The translations under genes were made by a program, and so were the position numbers. 64,000 bases of DNA, taken from CBDCME01 sp965218865. GTDB lineage: Bacteria > Pseudomonadota > Alphaproteobacteria > JAAXGF01. The notes beneath the pieces are model-generated. The model searched no databases and was not told where the DNA came from. It saw nothing but the letters and a program-made list of their open reading frames with translations. Location: the NCBI GenBank assembly GCA_965218865.1, contig CBDCME010000044.1, forward strand, positions 25,682 to 89,681, given 5' to 3'. This document shows, one piece after another, positions 45,943 through 55,154 of the stretch; position 1 is the first letter of the stretch, and each line of letters begins with the position of its first letter.

Positions 45943-47073
45943 ATGAAAGTCGACGGCAAATATTATCGCTCCATCTGGTTGGCGGACGACGGTTGGTCGG
46001 TCGGGATCATCGACCAGACGGAGCTCCCGCACCAATTCACGACGCGACGGCTGCGCACGCTCGAGGAGGCCGCCGAGGCGATCGCGAGCATGCGCGTGCG
46101 CGGGGCACCCCTGATCGGCGCCACCGCCGCTTACGGTGTCTGCATAGGCTTGCGCGACGAAGCCTCGGACGACGCCCTACGGAACGCTCGCCGCCGACTC
46201 CTGGCAACCCGGCCGACAGCTGTGAATCTGCGCTGGGCTCTCGATCTCATGGAGCGGACCCTGGCGCCGTTGCCGGCGGGGGAGCGCCCCGCGGCCGCCT
46301 ACGCGGCGGCCGCCCGAATCTGCGACGAGGACGTCGACACCTGTCGCGCCATCGCCGTCCACGGGGCCCGGCTCATCGCCGAAGCCTGGGAAAAACAGGG
46401 CGGCAAGGGCGCCGTCGAGGTGTTGACCCATTGTAACGCCGGCTGGCTGGCGACGGTTGATTGGGGAACCGCGCTCGCCGGGATCTACTTGGCCCACGAT
46501 CGCGGCGTGCCGGTCCACGTTTGGGTCGGAGAAACCCGGCCACGCAATCAGGGCGCCGCGATCACGGCCTGGGAACTCGCCCGGCACGGCGTCCCCCACA
46601 CCGTTATCGTCGACAACGCGGGCGGCCATCTGATGCAGCGGGGGCGCGTGGGGATGTGCCTGGTCGGCAGCGACCGCACCACCGCGACCGGAAACGTCTG
46701 CAACAAGATCGGCACCTATTTGAAGGCCCTGGCCGCGGCCGACAACGGCATCCCCTTCTATGTCGCCGTCCCGTTTTCGTCGATTGATTGGGCGGCGGGC
46801 GACTCCCCGAACGAGATTCCCATCGAGGAGCGTGATCCGGACGAGGTCACCCGCGTCGCCGGGCGCGCCTCCGATGGCACCCGGCGCGTGGTCACGCTCA
46901 CGCCGCCGGACAGTCCGGCGCTGAACTACGGATTCGACGTCACGCCGGCACGGCTTGTGAGCGGCCTGATCACCGAACGCGGCGTTTGTCCGGCGTCACG
47001 GGAAGGACTGTCGAAACTCTATCCGGAATCCGATCGCCGAACCGAGTCCGTTTCACCGCGTATGGGCGACTGA
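45943..47073 (+). CDS. mtnA: methylthioribose-1-phosphate isomerase
   Basis: 376 residues. Isomerises methylthioribose-1-phosphate to methylthioribulose-1-phosphate in methionine salvage. Substrate-site blocks: MRVRGAPLIGATAAYG, the catalytic cysteine in LTHCNAGWLAT, GETRPRNQGA, and the catalytic aspartate in LVGSDRTTATGNVCNKIGTY. Completes the mtnP-apt-mtnA cluster, now separated by IS1595 and R4, so it may need its own promoter. A small hairpin GACGGG/CCCGTC lies downstream at 47160-47176. Confidence 0.95.
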   Translation: MKVDGKYYRSIWLADDGWSVGIIDQTELPHQFTTRRLRTLEEAAEAIASMRVRGAPLIGATAAYGVCIGLRDEASDDALRNARRRLLATRPTAVNLRWALDLMERTLAPLPAGERPAAAYAAAARICDEDVDTCRAIAVHGARLIAEAWEKQGGKGAVEVLTHCNAGWLATVDWGTALAGIYLAHDRGVPVHVWVGETRPRNQGAAITAWELARHGVPHTVIVDNAGGHLMQRGRVGMCLVGSDRTTATGNVCNKIGTYLKALAAADNGIPFYVAVPFSSIDWAAGDSPNEIPIEERDPDEVTRVAGRASDGTRRVVTLTPPDSPALNYGFDVTPARLVSGLITERGVCPASREGLSKLYPESDRRTESVSPRMGD

Positions 47074-47325
47074 AGCGAGACCTCGCCGCGTCACCGGCCG
47101 GCTCGGATCTTGACGAAGCAACCCATCCGTTTCATATGTCAACGGTGAGGCACGTTCGAGACGGGCGAAACCCGTCCGTTTGCCCTCAAAATGCCACTAT
47201 GTTGTTGATTTTATGGATCAAACCGACCCAATACACGGGAATTACGTGTTAGGATCGATCCATTGGCACTCTGTGCTATGCTCCGATTTTCAGTCGGCAA
47301 CCATCGCCGTTAGGGAGAAGCGACC

Positions 47326-48831
47326 GTGATTTCAGGTATCTCCGTCTGGTTTTTGTCAAGGTGCCGCGCCGGCGACCGGGGAGGCCCGAATCGCGGGATC
47401 AAGGGCGCGTCCGTCCTCGCCGCGATCGCCGCGTTGGCTCTCGCCACCCCCGCGGCGGCCATGGAGGAACCAGCCAGCTACGCCGATCTGGCCGAAAAAT
47501 TGATGCCGGCGGTGGTGAACATTTCGACCAGTCAATTGGTGCGTGACCCTATGACGGGCGTGACGCCGCAATTTCCTCCGGGGTCCCCCTTCGAGGATTT
47601 GTTCCGCGATTTCTTCGAGCGCCGGCGTCAAGGGGGCGGTTCGCAGGATCGGCGGGTCACCTCGCTCGGTTCCGGCTTCATCATCAGTCAGACGGGGTTG
47701 GTGGTCACCAACAACCACGTGATCGAGGAGGCCGACGAAATCACGGTGATCCTGCACGACGATCGGCGCTTGCCAGCCGAGGTCGTCGGCCGCGATCCGA
47801 AGACCGATCTGGCCTTGCTGAAGGTCAAGGCCGGGCGGCCGCTCGTCGCCGTACCCTTCGGCGAGTCGGACAGGGTCCGCGTGGGTGACCGGGTGTTGGC
47901 GATCGGCAATCCCTTCGGACTCGGGAATACCGTCACCGCCGGCATCATATCGGCCCGCGGCCGCGACATCAGGGCGGGTCCGTACGACGATTTCCTACAG
48001 ACCGACGCGCCGATAAACCGGGGTAATTCGGGAGGTCCGCTGTTCAACCTCGCCGGCGAGGTCATCGGTGTCAACACAGCGATCTTTTCGCCCTCGGGAG
48101 GCAGTGTTGGGATCGGGTTCGCGGTCCCCGCGGCCTTGGCCCAACCCGTTCTCGATCAATTGAAGGAATTCGGCCGCACCCGGCGCGGCTGGCTCGGCGT
48201 CAGAATTCAGACCGTCACCGACGACATCGCCGAAAGCTTGGGGCTTTCCGACGCCGACGGGGCCCTCGTCGCCGACGTGATCTCCGACAGCCCGGCCGCC
48301 AAGGGCGGCATCAAGATCGGCGACGTGATTCTGAAGTTCGACGGCAAACCCATCGATTCGATGCGGGCGCTGCCGCGGATTGTTGCCGGCACGGATATCG
48401 ACAGGACCGTCCCCGTCCAGGTGTCACGGCGAGGGCAGAGGTTGAGCCTCAAGGTCACCGTCGGTCAACTCGAGGAGAAGGATAACGTCGTTGTGGCCGT
48501 CGAGGCTGAACCGGAGGAAGGGTCGAGCGAGGCGGAATCACTCGGCATGCGATTGTCTTCGATTACGCCCGAATTGCGCCAGCGTTTCGGCCTCGACAAA
48601 GGCGTTGAGGGCGTCATCGTAACCGATCTTGATCCCGCCAGCGCCGCCGCGAGTCAGGGAATCCGGGTGGGCGACGTCATTCTCGAAGTGGGACTCGAGG
48701 AGGTTTCCAACCCAAACGAGGTGATCGACAAGGTCGACAAGGCGAACCGAAGCAAACGCAAATCCGTTCTCCTGCTCGTCGACCGCGAGGGCGACCAGCG
48801 CTTCGTTGCCGTGGAAATCGCCCGCGGCTGA
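47326..48831 (+). CDS. periplasmic serine protease, DegP/HtrA family
   Basis: 501 residues. Signal/anchor segment (ASVLAAIAALALATPAAA), then a trypsin-like domain with the full triad: VTNNHVIEEAD (His), DPKTDLALLKVK (Asp), NRGNSGGPLFN (Ser). Two PDZ domains follow (RRGWLGVRIQTV ... SPAAKGGIKIGDVILKFDG and LGMRLSSITPEL ... ASQGIRVGDVILEVG). It degrades or refolds damaged envelope proteins. A bolA gene follows 25 bp after its stop. Confidence 0.95.
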   Translation: MISGISVWFLSRCRAGDRGGPNRGIKGASVLAAIAALALATPAAAMEEPASYADLAEKLMPAVVNISTSQLVRDPMTGVTPQFPPGSPFEDLFRDFFERRRQGGGSQDRRVTSLGSGFIISQTGLVVTNNHVIEEADEITVILHDDRRLPAEVVGRDPKTDLALLKVKAGRPLVAVPFGESDRVRVGDRVLAIGNPFGLGNTVTAGIISARGRDIRAGPYDDFLQTDAPINRGNSGGPLFNLAGEVIGVNTAIFSPSGGSVGIGFAVPAALAQPVLDQLKEFGRTRRGWLGVRIQTVTDDIAESLGLSDADGALVADVISDSPAAKGGIKIGDVILKFDGKPIDSMRALPRIVAGTDIDRTVPVQVSRRGQRLSLKVTVGQLEEKDNVVVAVEAEPEEGSSEAESLGMRLSSITPELRQRFGLDKGVEGVIVTDLDPASAAASQGIRVGDVILEVGLEEVSNPNEVIDKVDKANRSKRKSVLLLVDREGDQRFVAVEIARG

Positions 48832-48856
48832 ACGGCCGGGCAGGGAATCGCGGCCC

Positions 48857-49141
48857 ATGGTGGTGGCAGCTTCGATCCGGAAAAAACTCGGCGACCGATT
48901 GGCCCCCGTCCGGCTCGACGTGGTCGATGAATCGTCCCGCCACGCCGGGCACGCGGGATCCCGTCCGGAAGGGGAAACCCATTTTCACGTGACCATCGTT
49001 TCGGACCGTTTCAGCGGTCTGAGCCGGCTCGCTCGCCAGCGTCTTGTCCACGAAATCCTGGCCGAGGAAATCGCCACCCGTATTCACGCCCTGTCACTCG
49101 CGACATTGACTCCGAACGAAGATTCCACGACCCAAAATTGA
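48857..49141 (+). CDS. BolA family protein
   Basis: 94 residues from ATG 48857. BolA fold with THFHVTIVSDRFSGLSRLAR, QRLVHEILAEEI and RIHALSLATLTPNE. BolA proteins usually partner with monothiol glutaredoxins in iron-sulphur trafficking; no glutaredoxin gene is present here. Confidence 0.88.
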   Translation: MVVAASIRKKLGDRLAPVRLDVVDESSRHAGHAGSRPEGETHFHVTIVSDRFSGLSRLARQRLVHEILAEEIATRIHALSLATLTPNEDSTTQN

Positions 49142-49167
49142 GGGAAACCAGATGACCTCTTCGGACC

Positions 49168-49962
49168 CTATCGTGCAACCGAGGACGGGGCGGGGGCCGC
49201 CGCGAGGACCATGGATCGGCAGGGCGGCGGGTTCATGTCGGCCGTGCAAAGGTTGATGGCCCAAGTTGACTCGACCCCCTGCAAGCGCAGCCGTGCCCGC
49301 GCGGCGGCAAGCGCGCCACGCGGGAATGGGCCAGTCACGACGCGGCGATAGGTCCGGCCCCCGACGACCACCGGGACCACCGAAGCCGAATGGACGTCCA
49401 GGCGGGCGGCAAAGAGATTGGCGTTCGAGGTGCTGCGGAAACTACCGACAACGAGAAAGGTGGCGTGCGAGCCGGTAAGCGATTCGACCACCGTCACCGG
49501 AAAGGGATCGGTTCCAAGGTCCGGTTCCGTGCCTAGGGCCGCGAGTTGAACCTCCTGGTCACTCTTCCCGGGCGCGAACACCGCGATCGGTTCGATTGGT
49601 TCGATTGGTTCCACCTCGATGGGCGCCGAGGCGAAAGACGCCAGGAGATCGCGTTCTTCCTCGTACACCACGTCCGCTTCCGCCACCGTCACCTCCCCGT
49701 CCACCGGGGACGGTGTCTCACCGTTTTCGGCCTCGTCCAGACAAACCGATTCGATATCCGCCTCGACTACACCACGCCAAACCGCGCAATCCTCATTGAC
49801 CACCGCCGAGAGCACGTGATTGCTGGCCGACTTACCGCTGGTGGCGTAGCTGACCCCGTCGATCATCAAAGAGGCGATCGTGATGGCGGGCGGAAGGCCG
49901 CATCCGGCAAGCAACAGCGCGGCCACGAATAGCAAAAGTCCTGGTGACGGGTACCGGGTCAT
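49168..49962 (-). CDS. SPOR-domain lipoprotein
   Basis: 264 residues. ATG 49962 is preceded by AAAGGAGGG. The signal peptide ends in a lipobox (LLLAGC), so it should be an outer-membrane or periplasmic lipoprotein. An N-terminal conserved block (YATSGKSASNHVLSAVVNED followed by CAVWRG) and an acidic proline/glutamate linker (EPIEPIEPI) lead to a C-terminal SPOR domain (HATFLVVGSFRSTSNANLFA, YRRVVTGPF) that binds denuded septal peptidoglycan. Convergent with bolA. Confidence 0.85.
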   Translation of the reverse strand: MTRYPSPGLLLFVAALLLAGCGLPPAITIASLMIDGVSYATSGKSASNHVLSAVVNEDCAVWRGVVEADIESVCLDEAENGETPSPVDGEVTVAEADVVYEEERDLLASFASAPIEVEPIEPIEPIAVFAPGKSDQEVQLAALGTEPDLGTDPFPVTVVESLTGSHATFLVVGSFRSTSNANLFAARLDVHSASVVPVVVGGRTYRRVVTGPFPRGALAAARARLRLQGVESTWAINLCTADMNPPPCRSMVLAAAPAPSSVAR

Positions 49963-50162
49963 CGAACCCTCCTTTCGCCACGCCGCGGCGCCGTTTCCGC
50001 GCCCTCGACGCCTCAAGGATCGAGGCGCGGGAAACCCATCCCCGTATATAAGACATTTGTTTAAAATGCAACGGCAAATTATTGAAACAACGAATTAATT
50101 TATGGTACACGGTTTTGTAGGTGAGGGCGCGTGAAGCCCCAGAGAATGGGTCCCGGTCAGAT

Positions 50163-50795
50163 TCATCCGAGGTCCGCGGGCGGCGGCAATGGGGCCTTGC
50201 GGGCGAAGGCCCAGACCACGACCGGGAAATCGGCTTCGTTCTCAAGAGATCCCCAGCCCCGGCGCGGCCATTTCGTCGGCCGCCGCAGCATCGCCCGGAT
50301 ACAGGCCCGGTTGCCCCATGATCCAGTTTGAATCGCCGCCGAGGGAAAGCCGCACCCCTCGAGATGGCGGCGCATCCCCTCCTCGCTCCAGCGCCAGCAA
50401 TCGAGGGGCATCTCGTGCAGGCGGATCAAAAACGGTGTCGTCACCACGAAATGGCCCGAAGGCCGCAGCATCGTCAGAACGTTGCGCCCGGCGGCCGCCG
50501 GATCGGCGACGTGCTCGAAGATCTGGTCGGCGACGATCAGATCGAAACGCTCGTTCAAGACGTCGGCGCAGATATCGAAATCCGGGTATCGGGTCGTCCG
50601 TCGACTCTTGAAACCCAGGGATCCCCAGCGGTCGCTCGATATCTCCAGGGCGTCGAGCGACGACGGCGCGAGCGATTCGAGGAACGCCGCGCAGGTCCGG
50701 TCCATGACCACCCGCGACCAGTGGGCCTGGTCGTAGCCGAGCGCCTCGCGGACGCTTCGGCGTATCCCCTTGTAAATGCGGTCGGCTTTCGACAT
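50163..50795 (-). CDS. class I SAM-dependent methyltransferase
   Basis: About 210 residues, starting MSKADRIYKGIRRSVREALG at ATG 50795 (AAGG upstream). Methyltransf_11-like features: LDALEISSDRWG (glycine-poor SAM loop), FDLIVADQIFEHVADPAAAG and LRPSGHFVVTTPFLIRLHE. The substrate is unknown; related proteins act on glycans or small molecules. The frame extends further upstream, but without family resemblance. Confidence 0.8.
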   Translation of the reverse strand: MSKADRIYKGIRRSVREALGYDQAHWSRVVMDRTCAAFLESLAPSSLDALEISSDRWGSLGFKSRRTTRYPDFDICADVLNERFDLIVADQIFEHVADPAAAGRNVLTMLRPSGHFVVTTPFLIRLHEMPLDCWRWSEEGMRRHLEGCGFPSAAIQTGSWGNRACIRAMLRRPTKWPRRGWGSLENEADFPVVVWAFARKAPLPPPADLG

Positions 50796-51034
50796 TTCGC
50801 CTTGATCCCCGTTCGAACCATCGTCCCTCGGCGATCCCGTCGCAAGCGAAACCGACGCTTTCAACGGTCGATAGCGATCGTTTCGCCGTCGGCGCCGGTT
50901 GAACGCGCGCGGCCAACCTTCGAGGCCATCGCCCACGCCGAACTCGCGTCGGCACCAAGTTTCTGTTAACATCCGATATCTGCGATCGGGGGTTCCCGGG
51001 AAGACCGGGCATACTTGGCGCCCTCAAGAGAGTC

Positions 51035-52329
51035 ATGATCCTGCAGTCCTACTTCAAGCTCTCCGAGCACGGCACGAACGTGAGGACGGAAGTCCTGGCG
51101 GGGCTGACGACCTTTCTCACCATGGTCTACATCATCTTCGTCAACGCGGAGATCTTGAGCAACGCCGGCATGGACCGCGGGGCGGTGTTCGTCGCGACGT
51201 GCCTGGCCGCGGCGGTCGGAACCCTGATCATAGGGGTCTACGCCAAATACCCGATCGCCCTGGCCCCCGGCATGGGCCTGAACGCCTTTTTCACCTATAC
51301 GATCGTATTGAACATGGGCGTCGCCTGGCAAACGGCGTTGGGAATGGTTTTCCTTTCCGGGATACTGTTCCTGATCCTGAGCGTCCTTCCCGTGAGGGCT
51401 TGGATCATCGACAATATCCCGATGTCGCTGAAAATGGCGACTTGCGCCGGAATCGGATTGTTTTTGGGCTTCATCGGCCTGGAAAACGCTGGCGTCGTCG
51501 TCGACCATCCGGCGACGCTGGTGACCGTGGGCGAGCTGACTTCCTGGCCTGTTCTGCTTACCGCCCTGGGCTTCATCACCATCATCGCGCTCGACCAGCG
51601 TAAGGTGCCCGGCGCGATCATCATCGGAATCCTCTTGGTCACCGCGATCGCGGTCGCGCTCGGCCTGGCGGAGGCGAAAGGCATCGTCTCGACACCGCCG
51701 AGCCTGGCCCCCACCTTCTTCCAACTCGACCTCGTGGGCGCGCTCCAGCTGGCTCTCATCCCCACCATCTTCGCGATGTTGTTCGTCGATCTTTTCGATA
51801 CCGCGGGGACCCTTGTTGGTCTCGCCTACCGGGCCAAGATGCTCGATGATCAGGGCCGGCTTCCGCGCCTCCGGCAGGCGCTCGTCGCCGACAGCTCGGC
51901 CACGGTCGCCGGTGCCCTATTCGGGACCTCGACGACGACGAGCTATATTGAAAGCGCGGCCGGCATCAACGCCGGGGGCCGCACCGGACTGACCGCCGTC
52001 GTCACCGCCGTGCTGTTTCTGTTCGCCCTTTTCCTTTCGCCCCTGGCGGCCACCATCCCCCCCTTCGCGACGGCGCCGGCGTTGCTGTTCGTCGCTTGCC
52101 TGATGGCCCGTGGCCTCGCCGGAATCGATTGGGACGACGTGACCGAGGCGGCGCCCGCCGTGGTGACCGCGATCTCGATCCCCTTCACCTTCTCGTCACC
52201 GACGGAATCGGCTTCGGATTCATCACCTATGCCGCAGTCAAGACCCTCAGCGGACGGTACGCCGAGGCGGGACCGGCGGTGCTCGTGATCGCCGCCCTCT
52301 TCTGCCTCAAGTTCGCCTTCCTGTCCTAG
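51035..52329 (+). pseudogene. NCS2-family purine (guanine/hypoxanthine-type) permease, late frameshift
   Basis: A twelve- to fourteen-helix transporter of the AzgA-like branch: EHGTNVRTEVLAGLTTFLTM, YPIALAPGMGLNAFFTYTIV, LFVDLFDTAGTLVGLAY and GTSTTTSYIESAAGINAGGR. One base is missing near 52196 (TTCTCG[G]TCACC). The first frame runs on to 52288, while the family ending DGIGFGFITYAAVKTLSG ... FCLKFAFL lies in the next frame to 52329. The stop TAG is part of the 109-bp repeat's CTAG. The last helices would be lost; sequencing error is possible. Confidence 0.85.
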
Positions 52330-52434
52330 TGCACCGGCGCATTCACTTCGTTCACGCCCCCGTGCACCAGGCCTTTGTCGATGCATCAACTTTCCAAACT
52401 TCGGCTGTCGCCTCCGTTTGGGTCGATGCACTAG
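52326..52434 (-). repeat. 109-bp CTAGTGCA-ended miniature element, copy 3
   Basis: Same element as at 638-746, opposite orientation, inserted at the CTAG that contains the permease stop codon. Confidence 0.88.
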
Positions 52435-52517
52435 GCGCCTTGAACCAGGTTTGTTTACGTCCCGCCCGAATCCTGGCTCCGCCGGCGGCCTTCCGGTGTT
52501 CCTGATAGGCTGAATCG

Positions 52518-53219
52518 GTGTCCAATCCTCGCGAACTCGTGTCCCTAGCAAAGCCCATAATCTGGGGCCTAACAATCCTGCTTTGGGCCGCCGCCAACGC
52601 CGCCGCCGAGTCCCACCGCTACGCCTATATGGCGCTGCAATGCCCGTTCAGGAATTTCGTCACCACCGTTTTCCATTACGGGACGATGATCGAACGTTAC
52701 GGAAGTCAAGAAGAACTGGAAAAAGCGATTATCTCGAAACTTTCTCGGGATTACGGGACCTCGCGCTGCGAAGGATATACGTCGCGCTACACGAAACGCG
52801 AATTCGCGGACAAATATCGGTCCGAGGTCCTCGAGGGTGTCCACCAATACTGTCCGTCGGGAAGGGACGGGCGTCAACATTGCCAAGGTCCTTTCACCTG
52901 GGTCAGGGAGTACTTGTGGCCGCCGCCGGGGGCGAAGGTCAGCGATCCGAGTTTACAGGCGTGCGTTCTCCCCGAGGTTCGTCGGAGCCGGGTCTGCGAC
53001 ACGGACGAAGGGGTGACGGTCACGGCGCGCAATCAATGCCCGGAAGCCTTTCAGATCCAAATCTGCATCGAGCGCCGAGACGGCCGTCTGAATTGCGACC
53101 TCGACGAAAAAGTCGAACCGGACGAGCGGATGACCTTTTCCGCCTGCGACGGCACCGGTAACTGGTGGCACCTCGCCTGCCCCCTCGGACAACCCTGCCA
53201 AATGCCCGACCCGCGTTGA
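52518..53219 (+). CDS. secreted cysteine-rich hypothetical protein
   Basis: 233 residues from a GTG at 52518. A signal peptide (IIWGLTILLWAAANAAAESH) precedes a domain with about a dozen cysteines, including a C-terminal block with ARNQCPEAFQIQICIERRDG and FSACDGTGNWWHLACP that resembles small disulphide-rich beta modules. Function unknown; probably periplasmic. Convergent with the TIR gene. Confidence 0.65.
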   Translation: MSNPRELVSLAKPIIWGLTILLWAAANAAAESHRYAYMALQCPFRNFVTTVFHYGTMIERYGSQEELEKAIISKLSRDYGTSRCEGYTSRYTKREFADKYRSEVLEGVHQYCPSGRDGRQHCQGPFTWVREYLWPPPGAKVSDPSLQACVLPEVRRSRVCDTDEGVTVTARNQCPEAFQIQICIERRDGRLNCDLDEKVEPDERMTFSACDGTGNWWHLACPLGQPCQMPDPR

Positions 53220-53360
53220 GGGCCGCCGCCAAACTGGTTTTTCTTGGGAGCAGGAATCCGAAACAACGTGCCTTCTCATGGCGCACAGGGCGGGTGTGAC
53301 GTCGAATCAGGCGACTTGGTTTGGTTGGGGACGTTCATGAGGCGGCGGATGCCACCTCGG

Positions 53361-54503
53361 TTAACTGGTGACCCGAATACCCTCGATTTCTATGTCGCGA
53401 ATTCGTTTGAACAGATCGGCCTTTAGATCGCCGAGGACGTGGTCGAACGCGGTCTTGTAGGCGTCGTCATTCTTCCAATTCGTGAAATCACCGATCGATC
53501 TGTCGGCCCGAAGTTTCGCGGCCCATGATTCATCCGATTCCATGACTGCGTCGTCGATGCGAATTGGGAAGATCACCGTCTGTTTCCATCGGTGCTCTTC
53601 AGCGAATGCGGTGGCTATCTCGCCCTCGATCCATTCGCTTTCAAGAGCCGCCTGGGAAAGAACGACGACCAGCTTTTCACGAACCCGAACGGCCTTATCG
53701 ATGTCGTCCCAAAATCTCTCGCCGATCCTCAAATCCTCCGGAGCAAACCAGCAACGTATGCCTTGCCGCTGAAGATCGGTGTACAACCGCTTGGCGAATT
53801 CCTCGTCTTCGCCCGCATAGCTGATGAAGCACGAACAAATCTGGATCGGCTGGTTGATCAGACCGGGAAGGAATTCGATCATGGTGTTGGAGAGTCCGCA
53901 GCCACGCAAGAATTCGAGCGGTAGCATGCCCGAGCGCTTCAAGGTTCGGTGGTCGATAATGCTCGGGCCACGGTGCTTGCAACCGTCCAATCCGTCGGCC
54001 CGGGATAAATTGACGTCCGCAATGGTCGTATTCCACAGCACCGCTTTATCGAGATTCGCGCCGTCGAGATTTGCCTCGATGACGTTTGCCCCGATGAGGT
54101 TGGCACCGCCGAGGTTCGCCTCGACGAGGTTGGCCCAACTGAGATTGGTCCAACCGAGGTCCGCCCAATTGAGGCTCGCCACGCTGAGATTTGCCCCCAT
54201 GAGGTTCGCCTCGATGAGGTTCGTCTCACTGAGGTTCGCCCAACCGAGGTCCGCCTCGATGAGATCCGCTCGAGAGAGGTTTGCCCCGATGAGATCCGCC
54301 GCCCTCAGGTCCGCGCTCTTGAGGTTCGCCGCCCGGAGATCCGCGCCGCTGAGTTTCGCTCCTCCGAGGTTGGCGGATTGAAGAGCCGCTCCGATAAGGT
54401 TCGTTTTCTGGAGCTCGGCCCCGCTGAGATCGGGTTTCGTTTTTGGATACCGGTCCCGCCACTTGTTCCAGACATCCACGCCCTGATAAAGGGATATTGA
54501 CAT
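53361..54503 (-). CDS. pentapeptide-repeat protein with C-terminal TIR domain
   Basis: 380 residues. Residues ~25-170 are some 25 pentapeptide repeats of the A(D/N)Lxx type (ANLGGAKLSGADLRAANLKS), a right-handed beta-helix. From ~225 a TIR domain: CSCFISYAGEDEEFAKRLYT, IRCWFAPEDLRIGERFWDDI, VVVLSQAALESEWIEGEI, with the glutamate typical of TIR NADases in the SEWIE block. Bacterial TIR proteins act in phage defence by NAD degradation or signalling; the repeats could be the sensor or scaffold. No obvious partner gene. It lies beside hairpin repeat R5. Confidence 0.88.
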   Translation of the reverse strand: MSISLYQGVDVWNKWRDRYPKTKPDLSGAELQKTNLIGAALQSANLGGAKLSGADLRAANLKSADLRAADLIGANLSRADLIEADLGWANLSETNLIEANLMGANLSVASLNWADLGWTNLSWANLVEANLGGANLIGANVIEANLDGANLDKAVLWNTTIADVNLSRADGLDGCKHRGPSIIDHRTLKRSGMLPLEFLRGCGLSNTMIEFLPGLINQPIQICSCFISYAGEDEEFAKRLYTDLQRQGIRCWFAPEDLRIGERFWDDIDKAVRVREKLVVVLSQAALESEWIEGEIATAFAEEHRWKQTVIFPIRIDDAVMESDESWAAKLRADRSIGDFTNWKNDDAYKTAFDHVLGDLKADLFKRIRDIEIEGIRVTS

Positions 54504-54557
54504 GATCGTTGTCAGCCATCGCCGCCGTTCCTCCCGAGAGTCCGTTTATATTGACTC

Positions 54558-54697
54558 AGTGTCCGTTCGAAAATGCGCATCCGCGCATTTTTTGCGTCTG
54601 TTCCGGCCCTCTCCCCCTCCCGGCCACCCCTATCAGCATACTCTCGTGGATGGCCGGGAGGGGGAGAGGGCCGGTGCCGCGAGTTTTCGAACAGACT
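54558..54697 (+). repeat. long-hairpin repeat, copy R5 (loop inverted)
   Basis: Outer arms as in R1/R2/R4, but the central loop reads CTATCAGCATACTCTCGTGG, the complement of the loop found in those copies. Confidence 0.88.
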
Positions 54698-55154
54698 GTT
54701 CCGAGGCGCGCACGAGGGCAACCGCCCGGCAATCCGATCTTGCCCTCTCGAACATAAGCCGCGCCCATGCCGTGAACGGGTGGCACGGAAACCACGTCTC
54801 CTCGACGCGCCGGCGGGGAACTCACGACATCTCGATAAACTACGCGGATACATCTCCCGTAAAATGAGCACATTCTCAATGGCGAAAGCCAGTAATTTTC
54901 GTGTGAACAAGGTCCTTAACCCCATATTCCGCAACGATGCCGCCAACAACGATCTTCGCGGCCGCGTCAAGCGATTCCGGCATGGGCAGTCTTCGGGAGC
55001 GGATACGCCCGGTCGGGCCGGGACCAGCGTACACCACGAGTCACCGCCAATTCGGATGTATTTCGATGACGAGGACGATCCAGCGCAAGACCGGGATGCT
55101 CGCCGCGTGGTATGGCTCAAAGCGGCGAACGCCGGGAAAGCGGAAGGGAGTGAG
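54698..55154. other. no gene seen
   Basis: About 455 bp between repeat R5 and the metallophosphoesterase. A long open frame crosses it but shows no family features and only becomes meaningful after the ATG at 55155. Confidence 0.5.

Noticed and set aside
27361..54697. CRISPR array made of the recurring hairpin repeats
   Set aside because: The five copies are thousands of bases apart, without regular spacers or cas genes.
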